Below, piece by piece: positions 7,200-16,193 of a DNA stretch of 64,000 nucleotides. Made by a program: the position numbers and the translations under genes. The notes beneath the pieces are model-generated. The model was not told the DNA's origin. It saw only the letters and a program-made list of their open reading frames with translations, and searched no databases. The first letter of the stretch is position 1, and every line of letters begins with the position of its first letter. Origin of the DNA: Sulfuricurvum sp. (GTDB lineage Bacteria > Campylobacterota > Campylobacteria > Campylobacterales > Sulfurimonadaceae); NCBI RefSeq assembly GCF_028713855.1, contig NZ_JAQTNN010000004.1, forward strand, positions 118,779-182,778, written 5' to 3'.

Positions 7200-7538
7200 T
7201 ATACAGTCGTTATCCATTTGAATAATAAAAAGGAAAAAGGAGAGATTTCACAAGCTACTTTTTTTCTAATTATATAGTTTCAACCGCTCCTCGAATTTGA
7301 GTTAATATAGTATGATTTGTGCAATTATTTATGATATGCATTATTTGTTTTTATTGATTTTACTTGCAAATGCCATGCGATAGGAATACTGTTTCACGAC
7401 AGTATTCCGGTCTTTATAGAAGTGACATTGCCACATCACCTTAACTATTGATATTTAAATGACAAAATATAGATTTTTTTGATAATTGTCTGCTACAATT
7501 TATACCCTGAAAATATCCAACCGGGAGGATCAGTAGTA
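7200..7538. other. AT-rich intergenic region with hairpin
   Basis: 339 bases without a gene between the encapsulin operon and the beta-flower protein. It is AT-rich and contains the perfect hairpin at 7383-7408 (listed separately). A reasonable -10-like TACAAT lies near 7495, without a good -35 at proper spacing. Nothing else was seen. Confidence 0.6.
7383..7408. terminator. Perfect 10-bp hairpin, possible terminator
   Basis: GGAATACTGT (7383-7392) pairs perfectly with ACAGTATTCC (7399-7408) around the 6-base loop TTCACG. The bases that follow (GGTCTTTATAG) are not a real T-tract, so this may be a weak terminator, an mRNA-stabilising hairpin, or a protein-binding palindrome. It lies about 185 bases after the last encapsulin-operon gene. 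Confidence 0.5.
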
Positions 7539-7892
7539 ATGGAACCTATATTTAACCGTCATGGACAAACAGTCGGATGGCTTTTTAATGGTGTCATTTA
7601 TGACCGTAAAAATTGCTATAGAGCGTTCATACGTGACGGCAATATCTTTACCTACGACGCCCAGCATCTTGGAATAATGTATCAAGGAATCTTACGTGAT
7701 AGAAGAGGACAGTGTATAGCATATATGGATGAAGCCTCCGCCGATCCGAGACTTCCTATCCCGGAGATTACACCGGCTCCGCCGATTCCAACAATCCCAT
7801 CGGCTACTCCGATTCCACCTATACCGCCTAAAGTTTCCCACACCTCATATCATTGGAATCCGTTGAAGTGGGAATTTTTTTTAGACGGCTAA
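7539..7892 (+). CDS. 4-fold beta-flower domain protein with proline-rich tail
   Basis: A 117-residue protein. The first 70 residues are repeats of short strands with N-R-x-G-Q-x-V-G-W-L, the pattern of the 4-fold beta-flower fold: GQTVGWLFNGVIYD, then GNIFTYDAQHLGIMYQGILRDRRG. A Pro/Ile-rich linker (IPEITPAPPIP...) leads to a short aromatic end (SYHWNPLKWEFF). The ATG at 7539 is preceded by GGGAGG (7523-7528); a longer frame from 7479 lacks such a site. Function of the fold is unknown. It appears monocistronic. Confidence 0.65.
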   Translation: MEPIFNRHGQTVGWLFNGVIYDRKNCYRAFIRDGNIFTYDAQHLGIMYQGILRDRRGQCIAYMDEASADPRLPIPEITPAPPIPTIPSATPIPPIPPKVSHTSYHWNPLKWEFFLDG

Positions 7893-7906
7893 AAGCCGAG
7901 GCAGAG

Positions 7907-8374
7907 TTAAATATTAAATGCTTTCAGAGTGTTTGGTGTGCCGCCTAGCTCTTTTATCTGTGAATCAAAAAATTGTTCAAGCGTTTGTTTTTCTTTAGCA
8001 TTTAAAACAGCATTTTTATGCATCAGAAGATATTCATGTTTTGGCATCATCTCATTGTTGACCATTTGTTTTGCACGTTCCAGTCGCTCTAATTTTACTT
8101 TAGCGTCTATATTAGCCCAGTTTGAAAAATCCAGAGCCTTGCGACCTCTTACAATATGATCCGACATGACCCATGAGACAGGGGCAACGTTTTGATACCA
8201 TGGGTATTTTGTTTCACTGGAATGACAGTCATAACATGAGGTTTTCAGAACACTCATAACATGTGGATCACTGTTTAACGCAACCTTCTCATCCACTGCC
8301 GGATTTTTAAAATCAGGTTGGATAAACTGTATCACGATCGCAATACCAATTACAAAATACATTACTAGCTTCAT
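7907..8374 (-). CDS. Heme-binding domain protein, periplasmic c-type heme
   Basis: A 155-residue protein with one N-terminal membrane anchor (residues 1-20, MKLVMYFVIGIAIVIQF) and a CYDCH heme c motif near residue 47, followed by W-Y-x-x-V-A-P-V-S-W and the MMPKHEYLLMHKNAVLNAKEK... region. This is the Haem_bd family (DUF1924-like neighbours), commonly YhcB-size cytochromes anchored in the periplasm. The start at 8374 is taken because the signal anchor begins there; the open frame to 8509 would place 45 basic residues before it. It is divergent from the transglutaminase-like gene. Confidence 0.8.
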   Translation of the reverse strand: MKLVMYFVIGIAIVIQFIQPDFKNPAVDEKVALNSDPHVMSVLKTSCYDCHSSETKYPWYQNVAPVSWVMSDHIVRGRKALDFSNWANIDAKVKLERLERAKQMVNNEMMPKHEYLLMHKNAVLNAKEKQTLEQFFDSQIKELGGTPNTLKAFNI

Positions 8375-8514
8375 CTTTTTCACCCATCTATTCAAAGTTT
8401 TACCGGAAGCATACAGGTTTAAAGTAACAAAACGGCTCAATGAAGCCTTAATCAAGAACAAATCAAATTTTGCTAAAATCAATAATCCTTTCCACTTTTC
8501 CAAAGGCATTCAAT

Positions 8515-9183
8515 ATGGCACTCTTTAATAAACGGCTTTTGTACCGTATTGGATTGTATGGGTTAGCGGGAATCATCGCATTTTCACTGTATGCAAAAGC
8601 AAATGTGCAACCTGAAACAGATGAAGAGTATTGCAAAAGAAAGGGAATGGTCAAAATCCATGACCGATTCTATAAATACGACGTCTATGAACATAATGAA
8701 ATGAAACCTATAGTAGATATGCTCTCCCAAGAGTGCAACGGTGATCCCTATTGCGAAATTAACCATACCTATCAATATGTTCTTAAAATCCCTTACAAAG
8801 AGAGTACAACCGATCGAAATCCATCCGATGTTATTAATCAAAATGGAGGCGATTGTGACGAAAAATCATTTTTATTGGCCACATTGCTTTTACAAAAACA
8901 GTATGAGTGTCTATTGGTCACGACAAAAGATCATGGGTTCATTGCCGTACATGTACCTAATGAGAGCATATTAAAACAACCGGTTTCGTATTTGACGTTC
9001 AACGGGAAAAAATACTATATTGCTGAGACAACCCTTTCCGATGGATATATCGGACAATATAACAATGTAAATCCAAAAGAGGTCGAAGGGGTTTTTGATA
9101 TGGTCACAAAAAAAGAGATCGCCTTGGAAAAAATAGAATTTTCCTTACCTCACGATCTCATTCTTAGTAATTCGAAACGCTAA
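8515..9183 (+). CDS. Transglutaminase-like cysteine peptidase family protein, exported
   Basis: 222 residues with an N-terminal membrane anchor or signal (residues about 8-27). The core has GGDCDEKSFLLATLL (nucleophile Cys within N-x-x-G-D-C), then KDHGFIAVHV (catalytic His) and a later AETTLSD strand with a possible Asp, which gives the transglutaminase-like triad pattern. It probably cuts or links peptides in the periplasm; the substrate is unknown. Starting at 8515 gives an AAAGG ribosome site and a clean signal anchor. Confidence 0.75.
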   Translation: MALFNKRLLYRIGLYGLAGIIAFSLYAKANVQPETDEEYCKRKGMVKIHDRFYKYDVYEHNEMKPIVDMLSQECNGDPYCEINHTYQYVLKIPYKESTTDRNPSDVINQNGGDCDEKSFLLATLLLQKQYECLLVTTKDHGFIAVHVPNESILKQPVSYLTFNGKKYYIAETTLSDGYIGQYNNVNPKEVEGVFDMVTKKEIALEKIEFSLPHDLILSNSKR

Positions 9184-9435
9184 TAAAGCAAAAATAAAAA
9201 CAGCCCGAAACAGCTCAAAGTTCTGTTTTATACGCTCATCGTATCTCTATTTTTAGTAAAAATCATTACAATACGGTTATTAAACGGATACCAAGGATTA
9301 CCCATCAAACCACCTGTCAATAAGAAAAAGCCTAGCGGACAAAAAGCCTATTCAAAACCTTCTCCCAACTTTCAACGCAAAGCACCGCCGAAAAAAGAGA
9401 GCGTCGAAACGACTCAAAAAAATGAGATCAAAGCG

Positions 9436-9648
9436 ATGTTTATGAACTGGTTCAAAATTCGCAAAGCCGTTGCCGGTCATATCATGAGCAAACAGGATGT
9501 CATCACTCATATTCTGAAAAAACTCGATTCCAAACAAGACCGCCCTTTCCAAATCGCAATGGATGAGCTCAAAAACGACGGAGTGATCGAAACCAAAGAA
9601 GACGGTGTGACGTTGTTGTTAACCCAAAAAGGCGCTGAGCGCCTTTAG
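9436..9648 (+). CDS. Small basic protein, probably longer at the N-terminus
   Basis: From the first ATG, the product has 70 residues with a winged-helix-like look: ITHILKKLDSKQDRPFQIAMDELKNDGVIETKEDGVTLLLT resembles recognition helix plus wing. The frame stays open upstream to 9187 with convincing Lys/Pro-rich coding (NKKKPSGQKAYSKPSPNFQRK), but no ATG, GTG or TTG occurs in it. An AAGGA at 9293-9297 stands 6 bases before an in-frame ATC (9304), which would give 114 residues. A non-canonical start, or a mutated ATG, is possible. Function is unknown. Confidence 0.6.
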   Translation: MFMNWFKIRKAVAGHIMSKQDVITHILKKLDSKQDRPFQIAMDELKNDGVIETKEDGVTLLLTQKGAERL

Positions 9649-9709
9649 AAAGAACGGTGTTTATTTTTCATTATAATAATCTGATAGAATGACACAAAAA
9701 GGAATGACA

Positions 9710-10411
9710 ATGAAAAAGATACTCATAGCTGTATTCACGATGGCTTCCGCTTTGATGGCGAACGATCCGCTCATCGATGAATTAAGTGCCTTGAACATCA
9801 TTAAAGAGAGTCAAATACATATCCTCAAAGTACAGGATGAAGGAAATCTATACCTCATCAACGGCGAACCGACACGGGTACCCGAAGGTCAGTCAAAAAA
9901 ACCGTTTAATTTCTTCATTACCAAAGACAAAAAAATCCTTATTATGGGCGATGCTATCCATACGGATACCAAAGATAAAGTCGGCTTTCCGATAGATAAA
10001 AGTGCTATTGCCGGTAAAGAAGCTTTCAGCTACGGAACAGGTAAAGAGATATTGTATGTTTTCACCGACCCGGAATGCCCGTATTGCAAAGAATTCGAAA
10101 AAGTGATCCCGAAACTCAAAGATAAATACACCTTTAAAATTTATCTCTTCCCTCTTCCGTTTCATGCTAACGCGATACCCATGAGCAAATGGATACTCAA
10201 AGGCAAAGACGGCACCCAAAAGGGTGAAAGACTGATCGCCATAGCAAACGGCTCGATAGAGTATAAAAACCTCGTCTTGACTCCTGAAGAAGATAAACAA
10301 TTGACACAGATCATTAACACCTTGATAACTGTAGCCCAAGATGCAGAAATACGCGGAACTCCGACCGTTTTGGACAGTGATATGAAAAAATTAAACTGGC
10401 CAACGCTTTAA
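9710..10411 (+). CDS. Periplasmic DsbC/DsbG-like thiol:disulfide protein
   Basis: 233 residues with a signal peptide (MKKILIAVFTMASALMA), an N-terminal dimerisation-like domain, then a thioredoxin fold with FTDPECPYCKEF (active site CPYC, about residue 125) and the cis-proline loop RGTPTVL near residue 220. This is the architecture of disulfide isomerases/oxidases of the DsbC/G group. The ATG at 9710 with AAAAAGGAA is preferred to 9689. The next gene begins 9 bases on, so they form a unit. DsbD at 52187 could be its reductant. Confidence 0.85.
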   Translation: MKKILIAVFTMASALMANDPLIDELSALNIIKESQIHILKVQDEGNLYLINGEPTRVPEGQSKKPFNFFITKDKKILIMGDAIHTDTKDKVGFPIDKSAIAGKEAFSYGTGKEILYVFTDPECPYCKEFEKVIPKLKDKYTFKIYLFPLPFHANAIPMSKWILKGKDGTQKGERLIAIANGSIEYKNLVLTPEEDKQLTQIINTLITVAQDAEIRGTPTVLDSDMKKLNWPTL

Positions 10412-10419
10412 GAATCGCT

Positions 10420-10995
10420 ATGTTCAAAAAAAACGTCCTCATTCTATCCTCTTCTCTCCTACTGCTCACTTCAGTTCATGCCTCTGAAAATACAACGGCA
10501 TGGGAACTGTTCGACTGGATGGAATCTGCGCTGAAAGGGGAATGGAAACTCTCCCCTGCCGAGGCACAAATCGGAACCGAATCGTATAAACATAAAGCAA
10601 TTCTTCCTATGATAGGTACCGATACGACCGCCATGGCATTTAAACTCATCGGTGCAGATGTGACGATCCAAGAAGATTTACTCCCCAATACCGCCAAACA
10701 GATGGTGAGTATGTACCATTGCAAAGATATCGCGTGTACCAACCTCAAAGCGACCCATTACTGCACAAAACAAAACCAACCCGAATTTCTAGCCAATCTT
10801 CACGATAGTACTAAAACCAAAATCATCTTTGAGTGCGATATGTCCACCGAACTGTGCCAATCCGATGAGGATCATGTCCACCAGATCATTCATGAGATCA
10901 GCGATGACGGCAAACATCTGAAAAGTTCCTATTTAGCATGGAAAGATAAAAAACCTAAATCGGAAAGCTCGATTTACTATTTCGAACGCAAATAA
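10420..10995 (+). CDS. Unknown secreted protein
   Basis: 191 residues with a clear signal peptide (about 1-22, ending VHA-SE). The mature part has six cysteines in pairs (CKDIAC, CTK, CDMSTELC), which suggests disulfides, and is rich in His/Asp. No known family is recognised. It follows the DsbC-like gene by 8 bases, so it might be a client of that enzyme; this is inference. It is convergent with the endonuclease/phosphatase gene. Confidence 0.65.
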   Translation: MFKKNVLILSSSLLLLTSVHASENTTAWELFDWMESALKGEWKLSPAEAQIGTESYKHKAILPMIGTDTTAMAFKLIGADVTIQEDLLPNTAKQMVSMYHCKDIACTNLKATHYCTKQNQPEFLANLHDSTKTKIIFECDMSTELCQSDEDHVHQIIHEISDDGKHLKSSYLAWKDKKPKSESSIYYFERK

Positions 10996-10997
10996 TG

Positions 10998-11735
10998 CTA
11001 AATAGCTCTAAAGCGTGCATACAACGCATTATGGTCTGAGAGCTTTTTGACATCGATGGCATAACTCTCTACCACTTCCAACCCCCGATAAAAAATATGA
11101 TCCAGTTTATAGCCCATAAACGATTTAATCAAATGAGCGTGTTCTATCTCACTATTTTGGAGTTCTAACGAGCCTGAAAGCTTCATCAGAAAACTAATCC
11201 TCTGCTTATTCCAACTGTTGAAATCCCCTGTTAGGATTATAGGTCCATGATGGTGACGTATTGAGTCGAAAATCATTTCAAGCTCTTTATGGTATACCTT
11301 GGTCGCTCTAAAGTTGATCGCATGGAGATTGACCAGCAAAAGCATCTCACCGTTATGAAGCGTATACGTGGAGAAAATCGCACTTTTTCGTGTTTGAATC
11401 ATACTTTCGCGATGAGAGGATAGTAGGGAAAATGACTCATATTCTGGAATACGAGAGCCATTGAATACCCCGTACATATGATTTATGAATCGAATATTCG
11501 GTGCAAATACAAAATGAAAGCTATCCAATAAAGAAGAAGTATTTGACGTAATTTTTACTTCTTGAAGTGCTAATAGATCAATCGTGTAATCCTCAAGAAC
11601 TCTCTTTAAAAAGTGATCGAATCGATACCCGAGATTCTGTTTATGGACATTCCAGCATAAAAGCCCAAATTCATTGGGTAAACATTTTTCTCCCTTAGGG
11701 TCAAGGCAATTGCGGATTATTTTGAGGGTTTTCAT
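10998..11735 (-). CDS. Endonuclease/exonuclease/phosphatase family protein
   Basis: About 245 residues with the metal-dependent EEP fold: LLCWNVHK (Asn), LLALQEVK (catalytic Glu), VNLHAINFR, GPIILTGDFNSW (Asp/Asn pair) and a C-terminal KLSDHNALYARF (catalytic SDH). The family hydrolyses phosphodiesters in nucleic acids, lipids or inositol phosphates. It follows the cardiolipin synthase gene by 11 bases, and EEP proteins linked to phospholipase D-type genes often act on membrane lipids. The start at 11735 avoids the overlap implied by an upstream ATG at 11852. Confidence 0.85.
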   Translation of the reverse strand: MKTLKIIRNCLDPKGEKCLPNEFGLLCWNVHKQNLGYRFDHFLKRVLEDYTIDLLALQEVKITSNTSSLLDSFHFVFAPNIRFINHMYGVFNGSRIPEYESFSLLSSHRESMIQTRKSAIFSTYTLHNGEMLLLVNLHAINFRATKVYHKELEMIFDSIRHHHGPIILTGDFNSWNKQRISFLMKLSGSLELQNSEIEHAHLIKSFMGYKLDHIFYRGLEVVESYAIDVKKLSDHNALYARFRAI

Positions 11736-11746
11736 ATCATTCGTCT

Positions 11747-13117
11747 CTATAATTGGGGTGAAAATATCCGCATGAAATTCTCCAATACCACCCTTTGTTT
11801 CGACCCTTTTTTCATACCCGATACCGAATGCGCAATGAGACTTTTTATCCACTCATCCATCTGCGCAATGACCGGCTCCGTATAGACGAAACTAACCACT
11901 TCGTAATTTAGAAATAGGCTTCGGTTATCAATGTTAACCGACCCCAACATAACCGCATAATCATCGAACAAAACGGCTTTTGTATGAAGCATATTGCCCT
12001 GATAAAGCAACACGTCGATGCCATTCTCTTCGGCTTCACGCATATAGCTGCTGCGGACTATATCGCTTATCCAATGATCGGAGATACGAGGCGTGATCAA
12101 TCGGACATCGACCCCTTTGTGTTTAGCGATGATCAGAGCCCGAAGAATCGTCTCATCGGGCACAAAATAAGGGGTGACGATCCATATCCTATGACCGGCG
12201 GAATGGATCGCGCTTAACAATGCTTCATAGAGGGCATCACTGTGCATATCGGGACCGGATGGAACGACTTGAACACCATTGTGTTCAGCACATTTAAACT
12301 CTTTTTTTATCGCTGTTCTCTTTTCACCCGAAGCGTATTCGAAATCTGCCGTAAAAATCTCCGCGTAAGAGAAAACGGCTTCCCCTTCCAGACGGAAAAT
12401 CATATCGATCCATCGTTTTTTTAACGCCTTAGAACCCAAATATCGCGCTTCAAGATTCATCCCTCCGGCAAGAACAACACGATCATCAAAAAGATAGATT
12501 TTTCGGTGATTGCGCAGGTTGATGTAATTTTTTAGCGGATGCTTTAAGATCGGCATGAAAAAAACCGCTTGCCCCCCTGCCTTTCTCAGCGCATGAAGAG
12601 GACTCTGATTAAAATAGAGTTTGTAGGATCCGACCGCATCGATCAATACTCGCACAGCAATCCCTTCAGAGGCTTTTTTCGTCAATGCATCCAAAATCAC
12701 TTTCGTTGTTGAATCGTTTCGTAAAATATAGGTACTGATACAAATCGATTCGCATGCATGTGCAATTTCATTCAGCAAAACAGTGTAGGCATCAACCCCG
12801 TCAAAATAAAGCTGTAGTTTATTACACTCGCTCTTAGCTGCTATAGCATGCGCGGAAAGTACCGTTTCTATCGGATTGAGATATGCCTTTTGCGGCTGAT
12901 GCAGTTCATGTAGGATCAGTGTACTTTTTTTACTTTTTTGCCGTATTTTTCGGTTTCCGAAAACAAAATAGAAGATAAATGCGGGAAAAGGAAACATCAG
13001 TATCGCCATAAACCAGGCAAGAATAGTGCTGTGGTTTCTTCGTAAATATAGCATATGAAGCAGGGTAATAACTTGTGCAACTATAACCAGTACTACGTAT
13101 ATAGTTATATAGTTCAT
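11747..13117 (-). CDS. cls: Cardiolipin synthase, phospholipase D superfamily
   Basis: 456 residues. Two N-terminal membrane helices (PLDc_N region, 1-60) precede two HKD catalytic motifs: NHRKIYLFDDRVVLAGGMN and MLHTKAVLFDDYAVMLGSVN. This is the ClsA-type architecture. It condenses two phosphatidylglycerols (or PG with PE) into cardiolipin at the inner membrane. The length fits the family (about 480). The EEP gene downstream lies in the same operon. Confidence 0.92.
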   Translation of the reverse strand: MNYITIYVVLVIVAQVITLLHMLYLRRNHSTILAWFMAILMFPFPAFIFYFVFGNRKIRQKSKKSTLILHELHQPQKAYLNPIETVLSAHAIAAKSECNKLQLYFDGVDAYTVLLNEIAHACESICISTYILRNDSTTKVILDALTKKASEGIAVRVLIDAVGSYKLYFNQSPLHALRKAGGQAVFFMPILKHPLKNYINLRNHRKIYLFDDRVVLAGGMNLEARYLGSKALKKRWIDMIFRLEGEAVFSYAEIFTADFEYASGEKRTAIKKEFKCAEHNGVQVVPSGPDMHSDALYEALLSAIHSAGHRIWIVTPYFVPDETILRALIIAKHKGVDVRLITPRISDHWISDIVRSSYMREAEENGIDVLLYQGNMLHTKAVLFDDYAVMLGSVNIDNRSLFLNYEVVSFVYTEPVIAQMDEWIKSLIAHSVSGMKKGSKQRVVLENFMRIFSPQL

Positions 13118-13341
13118 GCTAGGCCATCCTGCTATTTCTTCCCTTGATTATACCGTTCTTGATTCATAAAACAAGCCGAATGCTCAGCCTATAACAATTC
13201 TCATAAAAAAACCATATGTATAATTATATTTCATAACAGTAAAAAGTATATTTTATACATATCTAAACTAACACTCCCTACAATACTCAATTTTAATGTC
13301 TAAAATCACTATCCATTTTTCAAGAATATAGGAATAATTTT

Positions 13342-14814
13342 TTGGCTATACATACCTCTTCATACAAAGGTTTTCTAAAAACGTTCAGCACTATTTCACT
13401 GCAACGTAAATTACTTTTGTTCGTTGTTATTGCTCTTTCCATGATTTTTACGCTAAGCGGTGTATTTATCTATACACTGGTCAATAATATATTTATAGAA
13501 TCCGAAAAAAAACATATTGAAATAATCTCAGAATCGCTTTCATCAAAAGTAGGCATATGGTACTTTATCAACAAAGATAATGAGCATATGCATATGGAAG
13601 AGTTTCTCCAAAATTTGCTAATCGACTATAATTTAGAAAATATAACCTTCAAAGATAACAATGGAATCCTAATATCCGAAGTCAACTCAAGCGAATACAC
13701 TCCGGATGATCCGTACAAGTTAACATATGAAAAAGCCGTTTATAATCCGGGATTATGCACCTCAAATAACAAAGTTGGAAAGCTTCAAATAGCGTATGCC
13801 CACCATATGCTCAAAGAACTTTCCATGAAATATTATACGGTCGGCGTCATACTGGTCCTATTACTTACGTTGTATTTTTACCTCGAAATGCGCCTATTAA
13901 AAGAGCTTCTCACCCCTTTACGAAAAATTGCTTCCCAAATCAAAGGTTATATGCCCGGCGATAAACTTGTTTTTGAATCCTTTAGCAAACATACGGATGA
14001 TGTAATATCAGAGATTGTCAACGGATTTCTCCATATGCAGCAAAACATTGATGAAACGATGGAAAAAAAAGAGATCGAAAAAGAGAACAATAGAATTAAA
14101 GACGCTCTTTTAATGAAGCAGTCACGATTCATTGAAATGGGAACCATGATTAACAATATAGCGCATCAGTGGAAACAGCCCTTAAATGTTATTGAACTGT
14201 GCATTACCGATTTAACTCTAAAAGGGATGATGGGAACCGTCGATCTACACTATCAGGACAAGTTGTTTAAGGACATACATAATCAAGTGGAATTCATGTC
14301 AAAAACCATTGATATTTTTAAAAACTTTTTGAATAATGACCAACATGATAAAAGTATGGAGGTCTTTTCACTTAAAAAAGCCATTGAAGACAGTATGCTG
14401 TTGATAGGGAGTACGTTAGAAAATAAAAAAGTATCAATAACATTTAATCTCGACGAAAAGGCATCTGCTTACGGTTCAATCAGTGAAATAGAACAGGTTA
14501 TCTTAATCATCATCAACAATGCCATCGATGCTCTTAGCAATAACATAACTATTGAGTGTACACAGGAGAAAACGGGAAATCTTCTTAAAATATACGACAA
14601 TGGCGGAGGATTTTCTCCTGAAATAATCGACAGAGTGTTTGATGCCTATTTTACGACAAAACACCAATCTCAAGGGACAGGATTGGGTCTTTTTATTGCT
14701 AAAATGATTGTCGAAATAAAGCTTAACGGTACCATCGAAGCCCATAATTTTAACGAGGGGGCACTCTTCGTGATTAAACTCCCTTTTCCACCGACTTCAA
14801 TAACTAGGTTATAA
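13342..14814 (+). CDS. Membrane sensor histidine kinase
   Basis: 490 residues: TM1 about 25-48, a periplasmic sensor of about 110 residues, TM2 about 163-183, a HAMP-like linker and helix, then the phosphoacceptor region NNIAHQWKQPLNVI (His about residue 275, the atypical HisKA of Campylobacterota kinases), N box INNAIDALSNN, G1 DNGGGF and G2 GTGLGLFIAK. No response regulator adjoins it, so it is an orphan. The start is a TTG at 13342 with AGGAAT just upstream. The stop overlaps the next ATG by one base (TAATG). Confidence 0.9.
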   Translation: MAIHTSSYKGFLKTFSTISLQRKLLLFVVIALSMIFTLSGVFIYTLVNNIFIESEKKHIEIISESLSSKVGIWYFINKDNEHMHMEEFLQNLLIDYNLENITFKDNNGILISEVNSSEYTPDDPYKLTYEKAVYNPGLCTSNNKVGKLQIAYAHHMLKELSMKYYTVGVILVLLLTLYFYLEMRLLKELLTPLRKIASQIKGYMPGDKLVFESFSKHTDDVISEIVNGFLHMQQNIDETMEKKEIEKENNRIKDALLMKQSRFIEMGTMINNIAHQWKQPLNVIELCITDLTLKGMMGTVDLHYQDKLFKDIHNQVEFMSKTIDIFKNFLNNDQHDKSMEVFSLKKAIEDSMLLIGSTLENKKVSITFNLDEKASAYGSISEIEQVILIIINNAIDALSNNITIECTQEKTGNLLKIYDNGGGFSPEIIDRVFDAYFTTKHQSQGTGLGLFIAKMIVEIKLNGTIEAHNFNEGALFVIKLPFPPTSITRL

Positions 14815-15758
14815 TGGTAAAAAATAAGCAAGGCTTTCTCCCTATGTCCAAACACCCAACTCTCCTCCAACAATTCCGCTCATTTTGTTTTCAAAACAAC
14901 GCAACCGATATCGAAAGCGCTATTGAGTATTTCGCCGTATTCGGAGGGATGGGATGGAATGTTGATATGACGAAACCTCTCGAAGAGCTGATCGAAGAAA
15001 AAATACTGGCAAACTATCGATACATACATGGTGACTTGACCAAGATCACCCAAAGCAACAAATCACATCATGCTCTCCTTTCAGCCCTTGCACTCGGCGA
15101 TCGACGGGAACATTCTGCGTATCGACGAGCCAATTTACTCCGGAAAGAGGGAGAGGAATCTGCGGCTTTTTTGATCAAATTTGGCTTGCTAACGCGTGAA
15201 AAATCCCAAGAAGAGCCAGCCGATGAGAAGGAGGAAGTATCCGATCGCCTCGTATTTACCGCTGCGTTCCTACGCTTTTGGTTCTCCTCTGTCTCTCCGT
15301 ATTACAAGGGGATCAAAGAGGGGGACTTTACTGAGGTGAAAGAGCGATGGGAAAATACCAAACATGCTTTTTTCGATTCGGTCTATGAGGGTCTTGTTAT
15401 CGCCCTGGTAAAACAAAGTTTCAAAGAGGACTGGGTGGCTAAAGTCGGTTCCTATTGGGATAAAAACAGTGAAATCGAGATATTAGGACGAACTAAATCG
15501 GGTAAAACGCTCGCTGGTGCGTGTAAATATTCCAAATCAAAAGCCAACAAATCTGAACTTTCAAAACTCCAAGAGAGATGCGATAAGGCTAAACTCAAAG
15601 CGGATATTTTCGTTATTTTCTCCAAAAACGGATTTTCAAGCGAGTTTAAAAAGGAGAAGAGCGATACGCTTAAGCTCTACTCCCTCAAAAATCTCAAAAT
15701 ACTCATGGACGATCTGAGCGAAAAAGACCTTCTCGTTAATACCAATAAAAAGTACTAA
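14814..15758 (+). CDS. DUF234-like protein with PD-(D/E)xK-type domain
   Basis: 314 residues. The C-terminal part resembles DUF234, the restriction-endonuclease-like half of archaeal-type STAND ATPases, with VYEGLVIALV, WDKNSEIEILGRTKSGKTLAGACKY and a following helix; here it occurs without the usual ATPase. The normal E-x-K of the nuclease core reads A-C-K, so the acid is missing and catalysis is doubtful. The ATG at 14814 overlaps the kinase stop (TAATG); an alternative ATG at 14844 is possible. Function is not known. Confidence 0.7.
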   Translation: MVKNKQGFLPMSKHPTLLQQFRSFCFQNNATDIESAIEYFAVFGGMGWNVDMTKPLEELIEEKILANYRYIHGDLTKITQSNKSHHALLSALALGDRREHSAYRRANLLRKEGEESAAFLIKFGLLTREKSQEEPADEKEEVSDRLVFTAAFLRFWFSSVSPYYKGIKEGDFTEVKERWENTKHAFFDSVYEGLVIALVKQSFKEDWVAKVGSYWDKNSEIEILGRTKSGKTLAGACKYSKSKANKSELSKLQERCDKAKLKADIFVIFSKNGFSSEFKKEKSDTLKLYSLKNLKILMDDLSEKDLLVNTNKKY

Positions 15759-15795
15759 TGAGACGATGGACTATAACGTCGTCCCGTGCTCAAAG

Positions 15796-16005
15796 TTAAT
15801 AAAAATCGTACTTTCCCGCTTCAATATCCGCTTTGATAGTATCAAGCGAATCTTGCATAATGGAAAGCAAAATTTTCGCCGCTTCACGATCATCACCCTC
15901 AGGCACGTCCCAATCGGTAATTGTCATGTTTGCCTTAAACATCATTAGCATCGCCTTTTGTATCTCTTCTTTTCGATTTTCGAGATCTTTTTGCACAGCG
16001 TCCAT
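15796..16005 (-). CDS. Small acidic unknown protein
   Basis: A 69-residue helical protein with DWDVPEGDDREAAKILLSIMQDSLDTI as its most regular part. It has no membrane segment or known motif. A strong AAGGAG lies six bases before the ATG at 16005, which decides the start over 16011. It is convergent with the DUF234-like gene. No homology is recognised. Confidence 0.6.
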   Translation of the reverse strand: MDAVQKDLENRKEEIQKAMLMMFKANMTITDWDVPEGDDREAAKILLSIMQDSLDTIKADIEAGKYDFY

Positions 16006-16193
16006 AATCATCTCCTTGTTTTACTTTTCATGACATTGATTATAGTACAAAATTGACTCCCTTACAGAGAACTGCTTAAATTTTAAACCCTTCACAGCTC
16101 ATAAAGCGGTTATAATCTTTTTACTCACTTCCATTTAATCGGCTCCCTTTTTTGGGGAACTTTTTACGTCCATAGAGGGTAAAAAGGATACCG

